DNA from: Adiantum capillus-veneris
Lineage: Eukaryota > Streptophyta > Polypodiopsida > Polypodiales > Pteridaceae
Direction: 5' to 3'
Length of the DNA stretch: 64,000 bases
Assembly: GCA_014529385.2 (NCBI GenBank)
Contig: CM043952.1
Location: forward strand, 56,835,619 to 56,899,618
The notes under the pieces are model-generated. The model was not told the origin of the DNA. It did no database searches and saw nothing but the letters and a program-made list of their open reading frames with translations. Shown in pieces: positions 35,628 through 46,921 of this stretch. Both the position numbers and the translations under genes were made by a program. Position 1 is the first letter of the stretch; every line of letters starts with the position of its first letter.

Positions 35628-35974
35628 GTTATGTGCGTAATTGAGAATCGGGAGGCAACTAAGCCGATTCGAATGCAATAAGTTGTGCTTTTGTGTGTGA
35701 TTGTGGGCTTGGGTATGTGCAGATGAGTGTTTCTAGTGAAGTTTTGTTTTTAGATGTGTTTTTTTTAGAGGATCGGGGTGTTGTGATTCCACTTGAGCTA
35801 GAGAGAGAGAGAGGTGTGTGTGTGTGTGTGTGTGTGTTGTCGGATGTGTTTCCCCTTCCCCCCTTCCATCATGCACCCACTTATGCTACTTTAGATAGGC
35901 CTTCCCATTTATTTATTTATGGGCCCTTGAGTTAATTGAACATTCATCAACCCAACCTTGACTTGGGATGTATG

Positions 35975-36150
35975 CAGGGGTAGTGGGCACTCCACACACA
36001 TTATAGATGTTATTTTGGTCATAATGGCCATGAGGCTATTCAATCCCCTTGGATATAGGTTGTGGTAGGGGGCACTCCACAAACACATTTTATAGATGTT
36101 ATTTTGGTCATGACGGCCATGGGGGCTATTTAGTCCCCTTTCATCCATAG
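35975..36150. repeat. Diverged tandem duplication (~90 bp)
   Basis: ggcactccac..tatagatgttattttggtca..ggccatg..ctatt..tcccctt occurs twice, starting near 35982 and 36069. Confidence 0.85.
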
Positions 36151-36156
36151 CATTTG

Positions 36157-36234
<78 letters not shown>
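36157..36234. repeat. (CT)n(GT)n(GC)n microsatellite
   Basis: A three-part alternating pyrimidine/purine tract; the GT and GC parts favour Z-DNA. Confidence 0.9.
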
Positions 36235-36236
<2 letters not shown>

Positions 36237-36855
36237 CACCTGTACTCTGATAGAAACTGCACAAAACCATTGTGTGCTATATAGCACAATGGCATAGAAG
36301 ACTACAAAGTGCCTATTTTTAAAAAACCTACATTGAAGGAGAAGTGTACAAAAACCGAAACTACATGTGCACTACTCCTAGCAATGAAAATGGAGGTTGA
36401 AATGAACCTCAATTAAAAATTCTAATGACACCAAGCTCTACAAGGTTTCTAAAGGATATGCCGCCTTGCAAATGCTAACTAAAAAATCATCTCAATCTAA
36501 GAAATGAGTCTAGCGGAGAGCACTTGTGACACCACTCAAAATATTAAAGGCATCTACAAACCAATTACCGGAAATATAGTTGTATGAATGCACGCAAAGA
36601 TGGAGAACATCAAGGAGAATCTCAAGAGCACACAATATGGGAAGTTGTATCACTGAGTTTGCTAAAACAACAATCAAGCTTGCCTTAGAATGACAGGCGT
36701 ATATGCAAGCTAAGGGAAAATGCCTCCTAGCAAGAGAAAATAAGCTATGGCCATCCTAAGTGTGTTCACACACATCATTACCAAAATATATGGTAACGTG
36801 GGTGACATTATAGTTGGTTTTCACACAAAACATCAATGTATCAAAATGATGTTTT

Positions 36856-36891
36856 TCTTTACCATACTCACAATTGTGAGTATGGTAAAGA
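36856..36891. repeat. 36-bp perfect palindrome at a LINE 3' end
   Basis: It is centred on caa|ttg at 36873/36874; the left arm tctttaccatactcacaa is the exact reverse complement of the right arm. It contains the 16-bp palindrome shared by the L1 copies. Confidence 0.95.
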
Positions 36892-38000
36892 GAGATGTTA
36901 TAGTAAGTCAACAAAGAGTGTACAATGAACCTCAATTGTGAGTGGAGATGTTATATTAAGTCAACAAAGAGTGTACAATGAACCTCAAGCACAACATGTG
37001 CCTAGAGGAGACAACATTTTTAAAGAGGGGATGTACAATTCATAAGGAAGAGACTCTGATTTATCCTTATCTAGCAGTTCTATTCTCCCCCGGATGGCAA
37101 AACCCAAATAGCCGATGCAACTTATTCTTTGGTTTGCGCGATTGACTTTACTCTACATCCTAATAAATAAATAAGCTCAGTGTTTTTCCGCACAATGTCA
37201 TTGAACTGACCCACCACACACTACCTCTCAAAGACATGAAGGTTCCAGGTTTTCCAAACTTGCTTCAGATAGTAGTATCTGGTTACTTGGGTGGTGCACA
37301 CAAGCATGCTTGGTTGTGAAATTTTCTCCCTCCCACAATTAAATCGTTCTTAAAGAAGAGCACCTTTCACGTCTTTTTGGCCCATTTGCAGATTTTCATG
37401 GTAAGTCCCGCTAAAGAGGGGGCAATCTTTCAACACATGCAAGGGATCCTCCGAAGCAGCTTTGCACCCAAAGCAAGTGTCTGTTGCAAGCCCTCTAGCA
37501 AGAATTTTATTCCTAGTCGGGATAGCCCCCCACAAAAACTTCCAAGTGAATGCCTTCATTGAGCTCGACCATTTTGCCTCCCAAATGCTGTTGTACAGTT
37601 CAACCACTTCTCTACCAACCAATTCACCCTCCACAATTCGCTTTATAAATCAACATGTTATAAGCTCTCAATGTTTTTGGAAGAGAATTATTATTTTTCC
37701 TTTGGACCAATGCCAAAGAGCTCAATCCAACGGCAGGCATTGGCCTACTGCACAAAACTTCTGAGACTTTTCTAAATAATAGCCTTTAATTAGATTCAAA
37801 TTGTGTTGCACCACCAACTAGTCCACATCCTTCCAATAGGAGCTGCCGTCATTTCAAAATGTATCACCTTGGAATCCCTTTTTTATTCACCTTTCTGGCA
37901 ACTTCCCTCCAAAATGTGTTCAAGGATCCTCCTCCTAGTATGGAGAGCCAAGGGGACCAGTTCAAGATGGAGCACGTGAAGTATTTAAAGGCGCTCCAAG
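36857..38000 (-). pseudogene. L1-type LINE C-terminus and 3' end (copy vii)
   Basis: On the minus strand 37634-37350 encodes LYNSIWEAKWSSSMKAFTWK, FLWGAIPTRNKILARGLA and a Cys-x2-Cys..His..Cys knuckle (CFGCKAASEDPLHVLKDCPLF), the zf-RVT domain of plant L1 elements, here intact. Upstream, HFGGKLPER and SSYWKDVD (about 37910-37830) match the connector of copies i and ii. The 3' UTR carries a 53-bp tandem duplication (36894-36999) and ends in the palindrome at 36856-36891 followed by an A-rich tail. Confidence 0.8.
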
Positions 38001-38800
38001 AACTTCTAGGAACATGGGCGTCTGCAATAGTTGTTCAAGAGTAATGCCACTTCTTAGCAAGATATGAAAAATCCTATTGCAGATTACACTTCTACTCTCA
38101 AAAAAAATGTGCCAAACTCATGTCATTTGAAGATGGAACATGTGTACATTTACACGTTCACTTATGCATAGTTATTTCAAGCATTGTGCTAGATAATAAA
38201 TTTATGAGTATCTATGGAAAATGTGGTAGTTTTTATAATGCTCAAAGACCACATTCATGCACTTGCCTATGCAAGATATATTTTCTTGGCCATCCATCAT
38301 ACTAGCTTTAGCCAACTTAGCTCTGGAATGGAAGATCGATCATAGCTATAGTTGTCCACACTTGTAGTAGGAGAACTTCATGGACAACTTGCTTTATCTT
38401 GCACTCATCTTGGAGGTGATGTAGACTTCTTTTGCCTCCCAACTTGATAGGCTCATTCTTGATTAAGCTAGATCTAACGTAAATGTTATTATGTGAGTCA
38501 TTCCAACCCGAGATTCAAGAGGATCGATCCAAGACCATGCGTGTATCAGATAGACCTTCAAGTTACTATAAGAAGAAGCTCCCTTAGGTTGTGCAAAAAA
38601 CATTGGGGACACTATTTGAATCAAATTATGTCTATGGTTTTCCACATTCAACAATGTGGTGATTGAGAATGCTTTGGTTGGAGGATATTTGAAAAGGCGA
38701 GGTAATCACAAGTGATATGATAGAGTAAAGTTCAAGCTTCTTAACTTTCCATGAGATTATGTAGGTAATTGAAATTTTGGCAATAGGTGTACGTCCTGTG
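38001..38800. other. No recognisable feature
   Basis: Only short frames without motifs. Confidence 0.45.
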
Positions 38801-39226
38801 TGCAAGAATGTTGTGTGTGTGAGAAAGGTGTAAGAACAGTCAAAAGATGCACTTTTCTCCCCCAAACAAGAGGTGGACACTTGTATGATGTTTGGCCTTC
38901 GGGAACCTCTATGTACAAACCCTTATTTGAGCCGAGATTATAGATCTCGAATTTCACGTCAGGCTCTTTTCATACATATGTAGTATTTTTTGCAAGCTTT
39001 TAAATTCCATCATATGTGCAACAATATTGGGGATGTGAGAGAGGTGTAAGAGCGGTCAAAGGATGCATTTTTCTCCTCCAAAAAGGACATGAACACTTTT
39101 ATGATTTTTGGCCTTCGAGGACTTCTACATGCAATCTCTTATTTGAGCGGAGATTATAGATTTGGAATCTTCACATTGGCTCTCTTCATAGATACGTAAT
39201 ATTTGTGCAAGATTTTAAATTTCTTT
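38801..39226. repeat. Diverged tandem duplication (~216 bp)
   Basis: Two copies share gtgtaagaacagtcaaaaga-like, ttatgatttttggccttcg-like and cttatttgagc.gagattat blocks in the same order; roughly four fifths of positions match by eye. Confidence 0.85.
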
Positions 39227-39489
39227 TTGGCGAAAGAACTAGCATATTTTGCCCATGTGAATTCAAAAGCTCCTCTTTGATTACTTTCTTAATACTACTA
39301 TTCTAAGTGCCAAACAAAAAGGCACTCCTAAACCCCATTCTCTTCCAAATAGAGGTGTGATCGGCAAGAGCGGCTCCAAGTTCATTGAACACTTTGCGAG
39401 GAAGACACATTTGTAAGGATCAAAATAGAGAACCTTTACAAGACTATGTATTGTCAAGGTAGAACCTCCCCAAAACAACCATTGCATGT

Positions 39490-39490
<1 letters not shown>

Positions 39491-39526
<36 letters not shown>
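39491..39526. repeat. (CT)n microsatellite
   Basis: About 36 bp of CT. Confidence 0.9.
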
Positions 39527-39528
<2 letters not shown>

Positions 39529-40398
39529 AAAATAAATATCATATCAGCTCGTACTCGTGATACATGTTGACATTGCCAACTATGAAGTACTCATGGAAAC
39601 ATCGTTAGTATGTGGGTAGAGCAAAAAAAATCATTAGCAAGCCTCCTTTGCAAGATGTTACATCTCGGAGGATGCATGTATTGTAAGGTATGCCCAATGT
39701 AGGTAGGGGAAAGAAGCTCTTGGTTTCATCAAATAAACATCCTGGGCTATTTCACAATGCTATCAAAGGAACCAAGATGATACCATCGCCGACATATTTA
39801 AATTGGTGTGCTTTTTTGGGTACTTAGTATAGATATCCTCAAAAATCACATATTGATGCCCCAAAATCTTGGTCATAAAATTGCTTCCCCTTTCAACTTC
39901 AAAAGAGTACTCAATCAGTTTTCGCCTTTTTGCCCTCTTATTATTTATGCATTTCATTTAAAGGATTCTACTATCCCTCATCCCATAATGTGTCCCATGC
40001 ATATCTACTTGGAGTTCATTATGTGCCAGGTTTCAAATACCATTCAAGCATTCTTATTATAAACACACGGGTGATAGACTTAATGTCTCACGAGCTTCGT
40101 AGACTAGCCATCTACTAAACAGAAGGTGTTACTCCTAAAAGTGAATCCAAAAGGTAGCACACCCTCCCCTTCAACACCAACCACACACAAAGAACAATTA
40201 CCATTTAAGGCAAGATTGATTTTGAGATGCATAAAGGTTGCTACATAAAGTCAGTATAATTATGGTGTTTTGTATAACTAGACTACATGAATAAGGCAAA
40301 GTTTTTTCTCTTTGGGAAATGTCCACAAATATTTATAAATTCAGCAATGTATCAACTTATATAGAAATGCAATTCTTGAGGAATGTCAAAAGCCTTAC
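39527..40398. other. No recognisable feature
   Basis: No coding signal or repeat partner seen. Confidence 0.45.
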
Positions 40399-40456
40399 AC
40401 ATCATGCACAAGCCCGAGTTGAAATTATCAGTTCAACTCGGGCTTGTGCATGATGT
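40399..40456. repeat. Perfect 25-bp inverted repeat with 8-nt loop
   Basis: acatcatgcacaagcccgag plus ttgaa (40399-40423), loop attatcag (40424-40431), and the exact reverse complement (40432-40456). Pairing stops abruptly on both sides. Confidence 0.93.
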
Positions 40457-42177
40457 CAAAGCATTCAAAAGCAAGTGATATTGCCTTTTTAGCTAAGGCA
40501 TTCACCATCTCATTTGGTAAAGGGGGCAGAGGTTTCAATTCTATAAATTTATAAAAGGTAGAGGAACAATGAAATAGGCTCATTTGGATAAAAGGTCATC
40601 GATGTTATAGAGGCAAGACTGTTTACAATTTCGTTCAGTTAATATGTGTGACAAATTGGAGAATACATACAAAGTCCTTGCTGCCTTAAGCAATTTGGCC
40701 TTTATATGACATCAGTTTGTCAATTTACTGCTTCCATGATTGTTAATTATATACCACAGTTGTAATGACACATTTCTCATAAGAGAACAAAGCTGTGATT
40801 TGAATCGATATTTGGGTTCACATCATGTGTGCACATTGACTGAATCAAAGCATTTGGCATCAAGTAGAAGGCTTGTTAAAGGGTAGCAATTTGTACCACT
40901 AACCTGCAAGCTTTGAGGCTACACCTACTTGTTGAAAAATCTATCTACCATCCATTTTCGCTTACTGTATCATTCTATATGCATTTTTTAATATGCATGA
41001 CAACATCTCCTATTGGTAAGACATATGACATGGACACTTTCTCTCTTCCTCTTATGGATCGACAGATGGATACATCAGCCGAGTCAGTTCCATCTGCCCA
41101 CCATGGAGTTGCCTACACAACATGCAGATGCATCAGCGTAACCAATACATGTCATATATCCTACGAACCACAGCACACGACATGGACACACAGTTTCGTT
41201 CAGATGTACTAACAAGCAAACACTTCAGCTTAATCAACTGGCCAACTAATCCAGACTAAATCACTAGGATCAATATAACTTTAGCACCTACAATCACTCC
41301 CTTTCTCTTTTCCTTGCGCTTCAGACCACCCAGGTTCTCTTGCATACCCTCTCACACAAAGCTCTAGTAATAGCAAGCCTATTTTGCCACAAATCTGCAT
41401 TGGCCAGGCTGTGTCGCAAAACATGAAAATTCCTGGGCATAATTTCCAACAAATATCACAGGCTTCCGCTTAGGGTCATGCTTTCATGTAGCTAAATTTC
41501 GGGTTATCCATACATACCTAGCACTACTTTACTAAAACCCCTTGATTAATGAAATTTTTCATGCTTTTCTTGGTCACTCACATGCAACCAAATTTCCACA
41601 ACACTGCCAACATTGCAACAATCACAAAGCCATGCATCAGATCGATCAAGATGAGCACTCACTTTTGGAAATTGTTTGGCAAAGCAAAGCTATTGAAAGA
41701 TGGGACACCTCGCTGAAGAAGACAATGGGCACTTTCCTACAAGGAGTGATGCCAAACTAGATAGATTTCTTGCAAGTTGCCACTGTTTTTGCCACTCATC
41801 ATGTGTGTGCCCCTGTTGATTGCAAGCCAGTAAAAGCTGAACAGCCTAAAAGCATGAGGTCGACTCCCATGTTTCCAGAGATCCGGTTTCAAGACAAGAA
41901 TCAAAATATTTACTCTTCAAGTAATAAGGTCTTTCATTCTCATGTCGCAACAAAGAATCAGGGTAAGATATGAACCACCCAAAGTTGAATTTCAATCTAG
42001 ATTACTGAAAACTGCATCTTCTATTTGACTATACTGTACATATGTTAATAATGACATCTAAGCGGCCGACTACCTGAGTTGCGTCTAAAAATATACAAGG
42101 CCTCTCAACGATCTGGGGTGTTGAAAGTGCTACATAAAAATACAGCCACCCCAAAAAAGTGTAAAACCATAAAAGGG
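40457..42177. other. Mostly featureless; 3' flank of the host gene
   Basis: No transposon domain was recognised. The part near 42000-42177 should include the 3' UTR of the minus-strand gene; no clear AATAAA was found. Confidence 0.45.
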
Positions 42178-44960
42178 TCATATTTCCACATCATCATCAT
42201 CATCACTGTCATCACTACTTCCCCGATGTCTGGAGATGTGGCGGCCTGCACTTCGATGAACAAAAATCTCTTCGTCTTCACTGCTGCTTGCAGGTTCCTC
42301 ACAAAAGGGCAAGACCATATGATCAAAATCGTCTTCCATCCCTTGCCCAGAATCGCCTACCTGTTCACTCCTGCCCTGCTGGGCTCTTGCCCCATGTCCC
42401 CTGGATTGGGGAGTAAGCCTCCTTCCTCGTCTAGCCTTGCGCTTTCCTTTCGGTACTTCCTCTGGCAAACTTAAATCAGCTTCCTTATTGCTGTCAGAAA
42501 GTGGCCAGGTTTCATTTGGATCAACCTCAAATTCCTTAGAAGCCTTGAAAGATAGGTCCTCGCCTCCATCGTGTAAGTGAGAACTCTGCTCCATATGCTC
42601 TGATTCAGACACCACAGCTGACTCGAGGCGTCTTCGTTTTCTTCCTAAATTGGTCTGTAAAGAAAACAATCAATCCTTAGTCCTATCATGCAAAATCAGA
42701 TAAGAAGCCTTGAGAACTGGAACCACCTTTGGACCCCTATCAATTAGATGTGACCATGCTGAACGATTTCGCAAACAATCTAGAACAGCTTGCCGATGAC
42801 TTGTATAAGCATATCGCTCACCATTATGCTTCCGAAGCTTTGACCAATGCTGCAAAAGAGGTGCTATTGAAGCTTCCCAACTCAAAACTACAAAATCAAG
42901 CTAAAAGTTAAGGATGAGAACATACAGGGAGAACCTCCTCACATATAAGATCATAGGATGCATTGGAGCCCTTCTCGTTAAGAATGTCCTCTATGAGCCC
43001 TGGAAAAACCCACGTCAGCCAAGGCATTCCTAAGAGATTATCTAAAATGCAGAAGGCACTGAGTATGAGCAGGTTTGAAAACATACCTGGTAACGTAAGA
43101 ATATTATCGGTAGAAGTTTTTCTTTCAAAATCGTCTATATCAGTTGCACCAAAAGAGTCGCTATGTGGTTGACGATCAGTAACAACTGACCCTGGAGAGA
43201 GATGCCTAGTAAGCTCCGTTGCAGTCAGAACTGGAGGGACCTTGGAATTATCAACTGTATCTTTGTCCTTCCTGTTCCCACCTTGTGTCGAGATTCCAGC
43301 ACCATGTTTCACAGAATCTCCAGTTTCAGATTCATCAGCACCACGAGCAACCTCTCCAGGCGTCTCCTCTCTATTTTTCCGCCTGTAAATCTAAACGAGA
43401 GCAGAAACAAAATCAAATGAAGTTGAAACTCAATTGGCGCTCATCAATCTTAAATAGAGATGGTAACACAACCACCACAAAATTCAATCAGTGATTTGCC
43501 TACCAGATGAGGGTCCTTTTGGGTGGCAGTGGAAGCAACATGGGTGTTAGCCATGGCCGATCTCTTGGTTGAAAATGGGTGGGCACCTGCGCCACCTTGC
43601 CTTACCCTAGCCACACGTGCAACACGGGGAGAGCTATTCAACTCTTGATGGAGTAACAAGGCAAGCTGTGAGAAATACCAACACCAATTGGCCAGAGCAT
43701 ATGAGAAACTGCTCAAAGAATGCAGATTCTGGATAGCTATTAAACAGAAACTCAATAGATTACCTTACCTCTTCATCATTCAGGACAGGACGCATAGAAT
43801 CCATGCCCTGCATATGCACATCCACAGTGCTTGCATGACTAGGAGACAGAAGTACTGTTGTACTTTTAGATCCAGCTGCTAGTCCTGCTTTCTCTGATTT
43901 GTTGGTTGTCATGGGCTTTAAGGAATGCCTGTTTTGCAGCAAATTTTCATCACGTGCATTCACATGTACCCCCGAGTCCAAAAGTTGTCCGCTCTGTTTG
44001 GGCACCTTCTGATGTGATGTAGCCCTGACAGCTGGACTCTTTCCACTACCTGCCACTTTTGACAGCTCCTTAGTGTCTTTTTGTAAAGACATAAAGGTCG
44101 ATTCTTCATTGAGATCCCCAGACATGACATCAGCTTTCTTCATTTCATTTGCTTTAGACCTAAACTTGGACGTACTGTTGCTGTTTGCATGTGGGTTGGC
44201 CAGACTACTCTGGCATTTTGACACTACAGAACTACAGGCCTTGTTATTAGAAATGGGTGGGGAGCCCAAGTAAGTTTTGAAAGAAGGGATAGGCTGGGAA
44301 GAACCCACATTTTGAGTCCTCTCAGAAGGTGGTGATGCAGAATCCACTTTCATAAAACCTGGTTGTTTGGAATCAATTGTGGGACCAGATAATGTTGGGG
44401 AGGAAAAATCTGCTGAATGGGAAGGGCCAGTCTGGATAAATTTGGGACTAAACTTTATGCTATCATCAACCAATTCCTGTAGATTTTGTACTGCACCCTT
44501 TGAGAATTTTGTAGAGAATAAAGAGGCTTCATCTGCATCTTGCAGAGATGTATCCTGAGCTGGTGAAGGAGAATTTGATGGTGTTCGATCTTGGTAACTG
44601 GCTCTCACCATATCATCCCCTAAGAGCTGACCATTAGGTTGATCGGTCAAAGCGTCTGGCGAGTCTGAAGTGAGTGACTCATTTGTGAAACGAATACTAA
44701 GAGGGCGGTCGTCATCATCCGATGAATTTGCAGACGAGTTATACTCTGCTTGCTTTTGCAAAAGATATTGCTGTCTTTCAGCCACATTGACATCCCCGTT
44801 ACTATGATGCTGCTTTCCTAGCTGCAAAGATGCACCATAATTACACTCCTGCACGGTGTTTGGAATACTATCAAGTCTGAAAAGACAATGTGCCCAAGTA
44901 TTTAACGACTTATATCCTCATGCATCCCTACCTTACGCGCATCTCGTTGTGGCAGGTATC
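42178..44960 (-). CDS. Nuclear protein, C-terminal seven exons (partial gene)
   Basis: Exons in transcript order are 44960-44932, 44876-43769, 43665-43504, 43390-43087, 42999-42926, 42849-42727 and 42654-42178 (TGA at 42180-42178). All six introns begin GT and end AG, are 55-113 bp, and all phases agree, giving 758 uninterrupted residues. The first 370 are Ser/Asn-rich and low-complexity; then come EELALLLHQELNSSPR and a Lys/Arg stretch. A conserved-looking helical module (about residues 533-600: LPGLIEDILNEK, LICEEVLPHWSKLRKHNGER, SHRQAVLDCLRNRSAW) spans three exons. GRKRRR and KGKRKARRGRR look like nuclear signals; the C-terminus is acidic. From memory it resembles the C-terminal part of an uncharacterised plant PHD-finger family; no PHD finger is visible, so it would lie on upstream exons. 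The 5' end is missing. Confidence 0.85.
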
Positions 44961-45330
44961 CTGCGCAGGAAGACAACAACTTTATTTCTCAATCACTAGG
45001 GCCACAGCAGCAAGAAATTTCTACATAGAAAACAAATGACCAAGGTACAGCAGACACGACTTGCTCGGGCACATTTTTAGTCTCCATTAAAAGTGTTTTG
45101 CTGCGGCGGCAGTTCCGTGCTTCCAAAAGTGAGTTTTCGGTTAGTCACCACCTATTGATCAGCGTACGCCGTACACATATGTCATACATCTAAATAAGGG
45201 CAGTCTATGTCAATCACATGTCAACATGTGCGTGTGCACCCCAGCACCGGCGAACACAGGTTATTATGACGTATGCAGATTAATGTTAGTATTTAGCGCA
45301 CACATTATAAAAAGTTAAAAACTATGCATG
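44961..45330. other. Upstream intron of the host gene (inferred)
   Basis: A splice acceptor (tgcgcag on the minus strand) ends here at 44961. No further exon was found before the LTR at 45331. Confidence 0.5.
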
Positions 45331-45647
45331 TGTTAAGACTTACACCACTCTGCTGCTTCATAGGTTAAGGCCATACTTGTACGGCTAGTATGTCTCCGGG
45401 CTGGCCACCCATAGTCTAGGAAGTACCTGGTCCGGCCACCCACCTTGTCCAGGCGCCCTCATATATTTCCATATATCATTTTTCTGTTTGAGTCTGGAGA
45501 TTTTTATCAGGCCTTGCCCTACCTCCCCTTGGGCACCTATTTATAGGGCCAAGGGGGTACCCACTTCCATCCTACTAATTGTATTGAGGGTCTTCTGCTC
45601 ATGGTAGTCATGGAGAGCTGATCGCCCTCTCTTCCGCCACACCTTGC

Positions 45648-45713
<66 letters not shown>
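45331..45713 (+). repeat. LTR of an unclassified LTR element (383 bp)
   Basis: It runs from TGTTAAGACTTACACC to CTCTCACA and is followed immediately by a PBS. A TATA box, cctatttataggg, lies near 45537; the last 60 bp is (CT)n. No second copy is visible downstream. Confidence 0.65.
45649..45710. repeat. (CT)n microsatellite at the LTR end
   Basis: About 62 bp of CT directly before the LTR terminus ACA. Confidence 0.92.
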
Positions 45714-45725
45714 TGGTATCAGAGG
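45714..45725 (+). other. Primer-binding site, initiator tRNA-Met type
   Basis: TGGTATCAGAGG follows the LTR end directly; eleven of twelve bases match the Copia PBS at 22228. A shorter copy (acatggtatca) recurs at 45735. Confidence 0.75.
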
Positions 45726-46321
45726 TCAGTCATCACATGGTATCAACAGCTTCTGCTTTCCATGGCTTGGGACAGTGCTTCATCATCGGCATCAGGACCT
45801 CCTCCCAAGACTAGCGTTTTCATGCAGATCTACCAGCGTTTTTGCCAGGACCAGGCACGCGATGGACAGCAGCCTTTCTGTCGCGGGAATCCCATTCCCA
45901 CTTGCGGTTCTGATCTTCTCCTCATAGCAGCCACCTACCATTTGTGGACTTTTTTGTTGCGGAAAACCCCTCCAAATCCATTTGCGTTTTTTTATCTTCA
46001 ACTGCGTTTTTGGAAAGGTGCTGCGTTTTCGCAGCAAGAGGGCAGCGCTCAGTTTCTGGACCCCGGATCTCGCCAACACCTACCCGGCCATGGCATTTGG
46101 TGCCTTGCCGGCGAGAATCCTCTTTAGATCTACTGTTTTCAGCCACAAACACCTGCTGTTTTCAGCCCACCTGGGGTTGTGCCAAGGATTCACCATCCTT
46201 CCTACACCCTCTGCACCACTCCGGACCATGCCGGCAGCGTACAAGGACACTGAAAATCGCTGGACAGCAGCGTTTTCATCACCTCGCAGTTGCGTTTTTG
46301 GGTCGATAGCAGCCTCTTGGG

Positions 46322-46921
46322 TTGACTTTTTCACAAAGGATGAAGTTACCTCCTGCTAGGACACCATCCGGTGGTGGTCCGTACGGTCTCTCAGTGACTG
46401 CTGCAGTACATGGTATCTTCGACATCGGCTTGATCATCTACGGGCGTACGATCCTTGAGAGATCCATTCATTCCAGCCATCATTCGGCGGTTGCGCACTC
46501 TAGAGGGTGTGGTGACTTGTGGTTTGCTATGGACACACCTATGCACTCATCAGAGGAGCTCCCACGAGATATGGCCATGCTCATGGCATATGGGATTCCG
46601 ACATTCCCAGAGAAGACACCACCATCTTGGGTGGACAGACACTTACCACTTGACCTTGACACATCAAATCACTTGCTTACACAAGAGCATCTACATGGAC
46701 TTAGGGAGAGGATCTTGGACAGGTTCATTGCTTGGATCTACAGACTGGAGTGGGACTTCAGCTCTTTAGACTCTTTTGGAGAGTTTACCTGCGAGATGCG
46801 GGAGATCAGGCATCAGTACGCGACTACATTCGGCGTCACCCGAAGCTTGGCTTGGATGGTAATGCAGTTTCTCTTCTACACTCCTGATTTGGATTGCTAC
46901 CTTCAGAGTTGCTTACACTAA
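46322..46921 (+). CDS. Unrecognised 199-codon open frame inside the LTR element
   Basis: The frame follows about 600 bp of leader rich in gcgttttt motifs. The product has a Ser/His-rich start and a helical, Trp/Leu-rich C-terminal half (WVDRHLPLDLDTSNHLLTQ, RFIAWIYRLEWDFSSLDSF, then EMREIRHQYATTFGV). No zinc knuckle, protease or polymerase motif is present. It could be a highly diverged gag or chance. An ATG inside the frame at 46531 (MDTPMHSSEELPRDM) would start the better-looking part. Confidence 0.3.
   Translation: MTFSQRMKLPPARTPSGGGPYGLSVTAAVHGIFDIGLIIYGRTILERSIHSSHHSAVAHSRGCGDLWFAMDTPMHSSEELPRDMAMLMAYGIPTFPEKTPPSWVDRHLPLDLDTSNHLLTQEHLHGLRERILDRFIAWIYRLEWDFSSLDSFGEFTCEMREIRHQYATTFGVTRSLAWMVMQFLFYTPDLDCYLQSCLH

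Noticed and set aside
43760-44854. 364-codon frame taken as a complete gene
   Set aside because: It begins with GTG inside an exon and ends just past a splice donor; it is exon 2 of the visible gene.
45762-46359. Several overlapping frames of 76-125 codons on both strands
   Set aside because: Frames overlap on both strands in a repeat-word-rich leader; none shows domain motifs.
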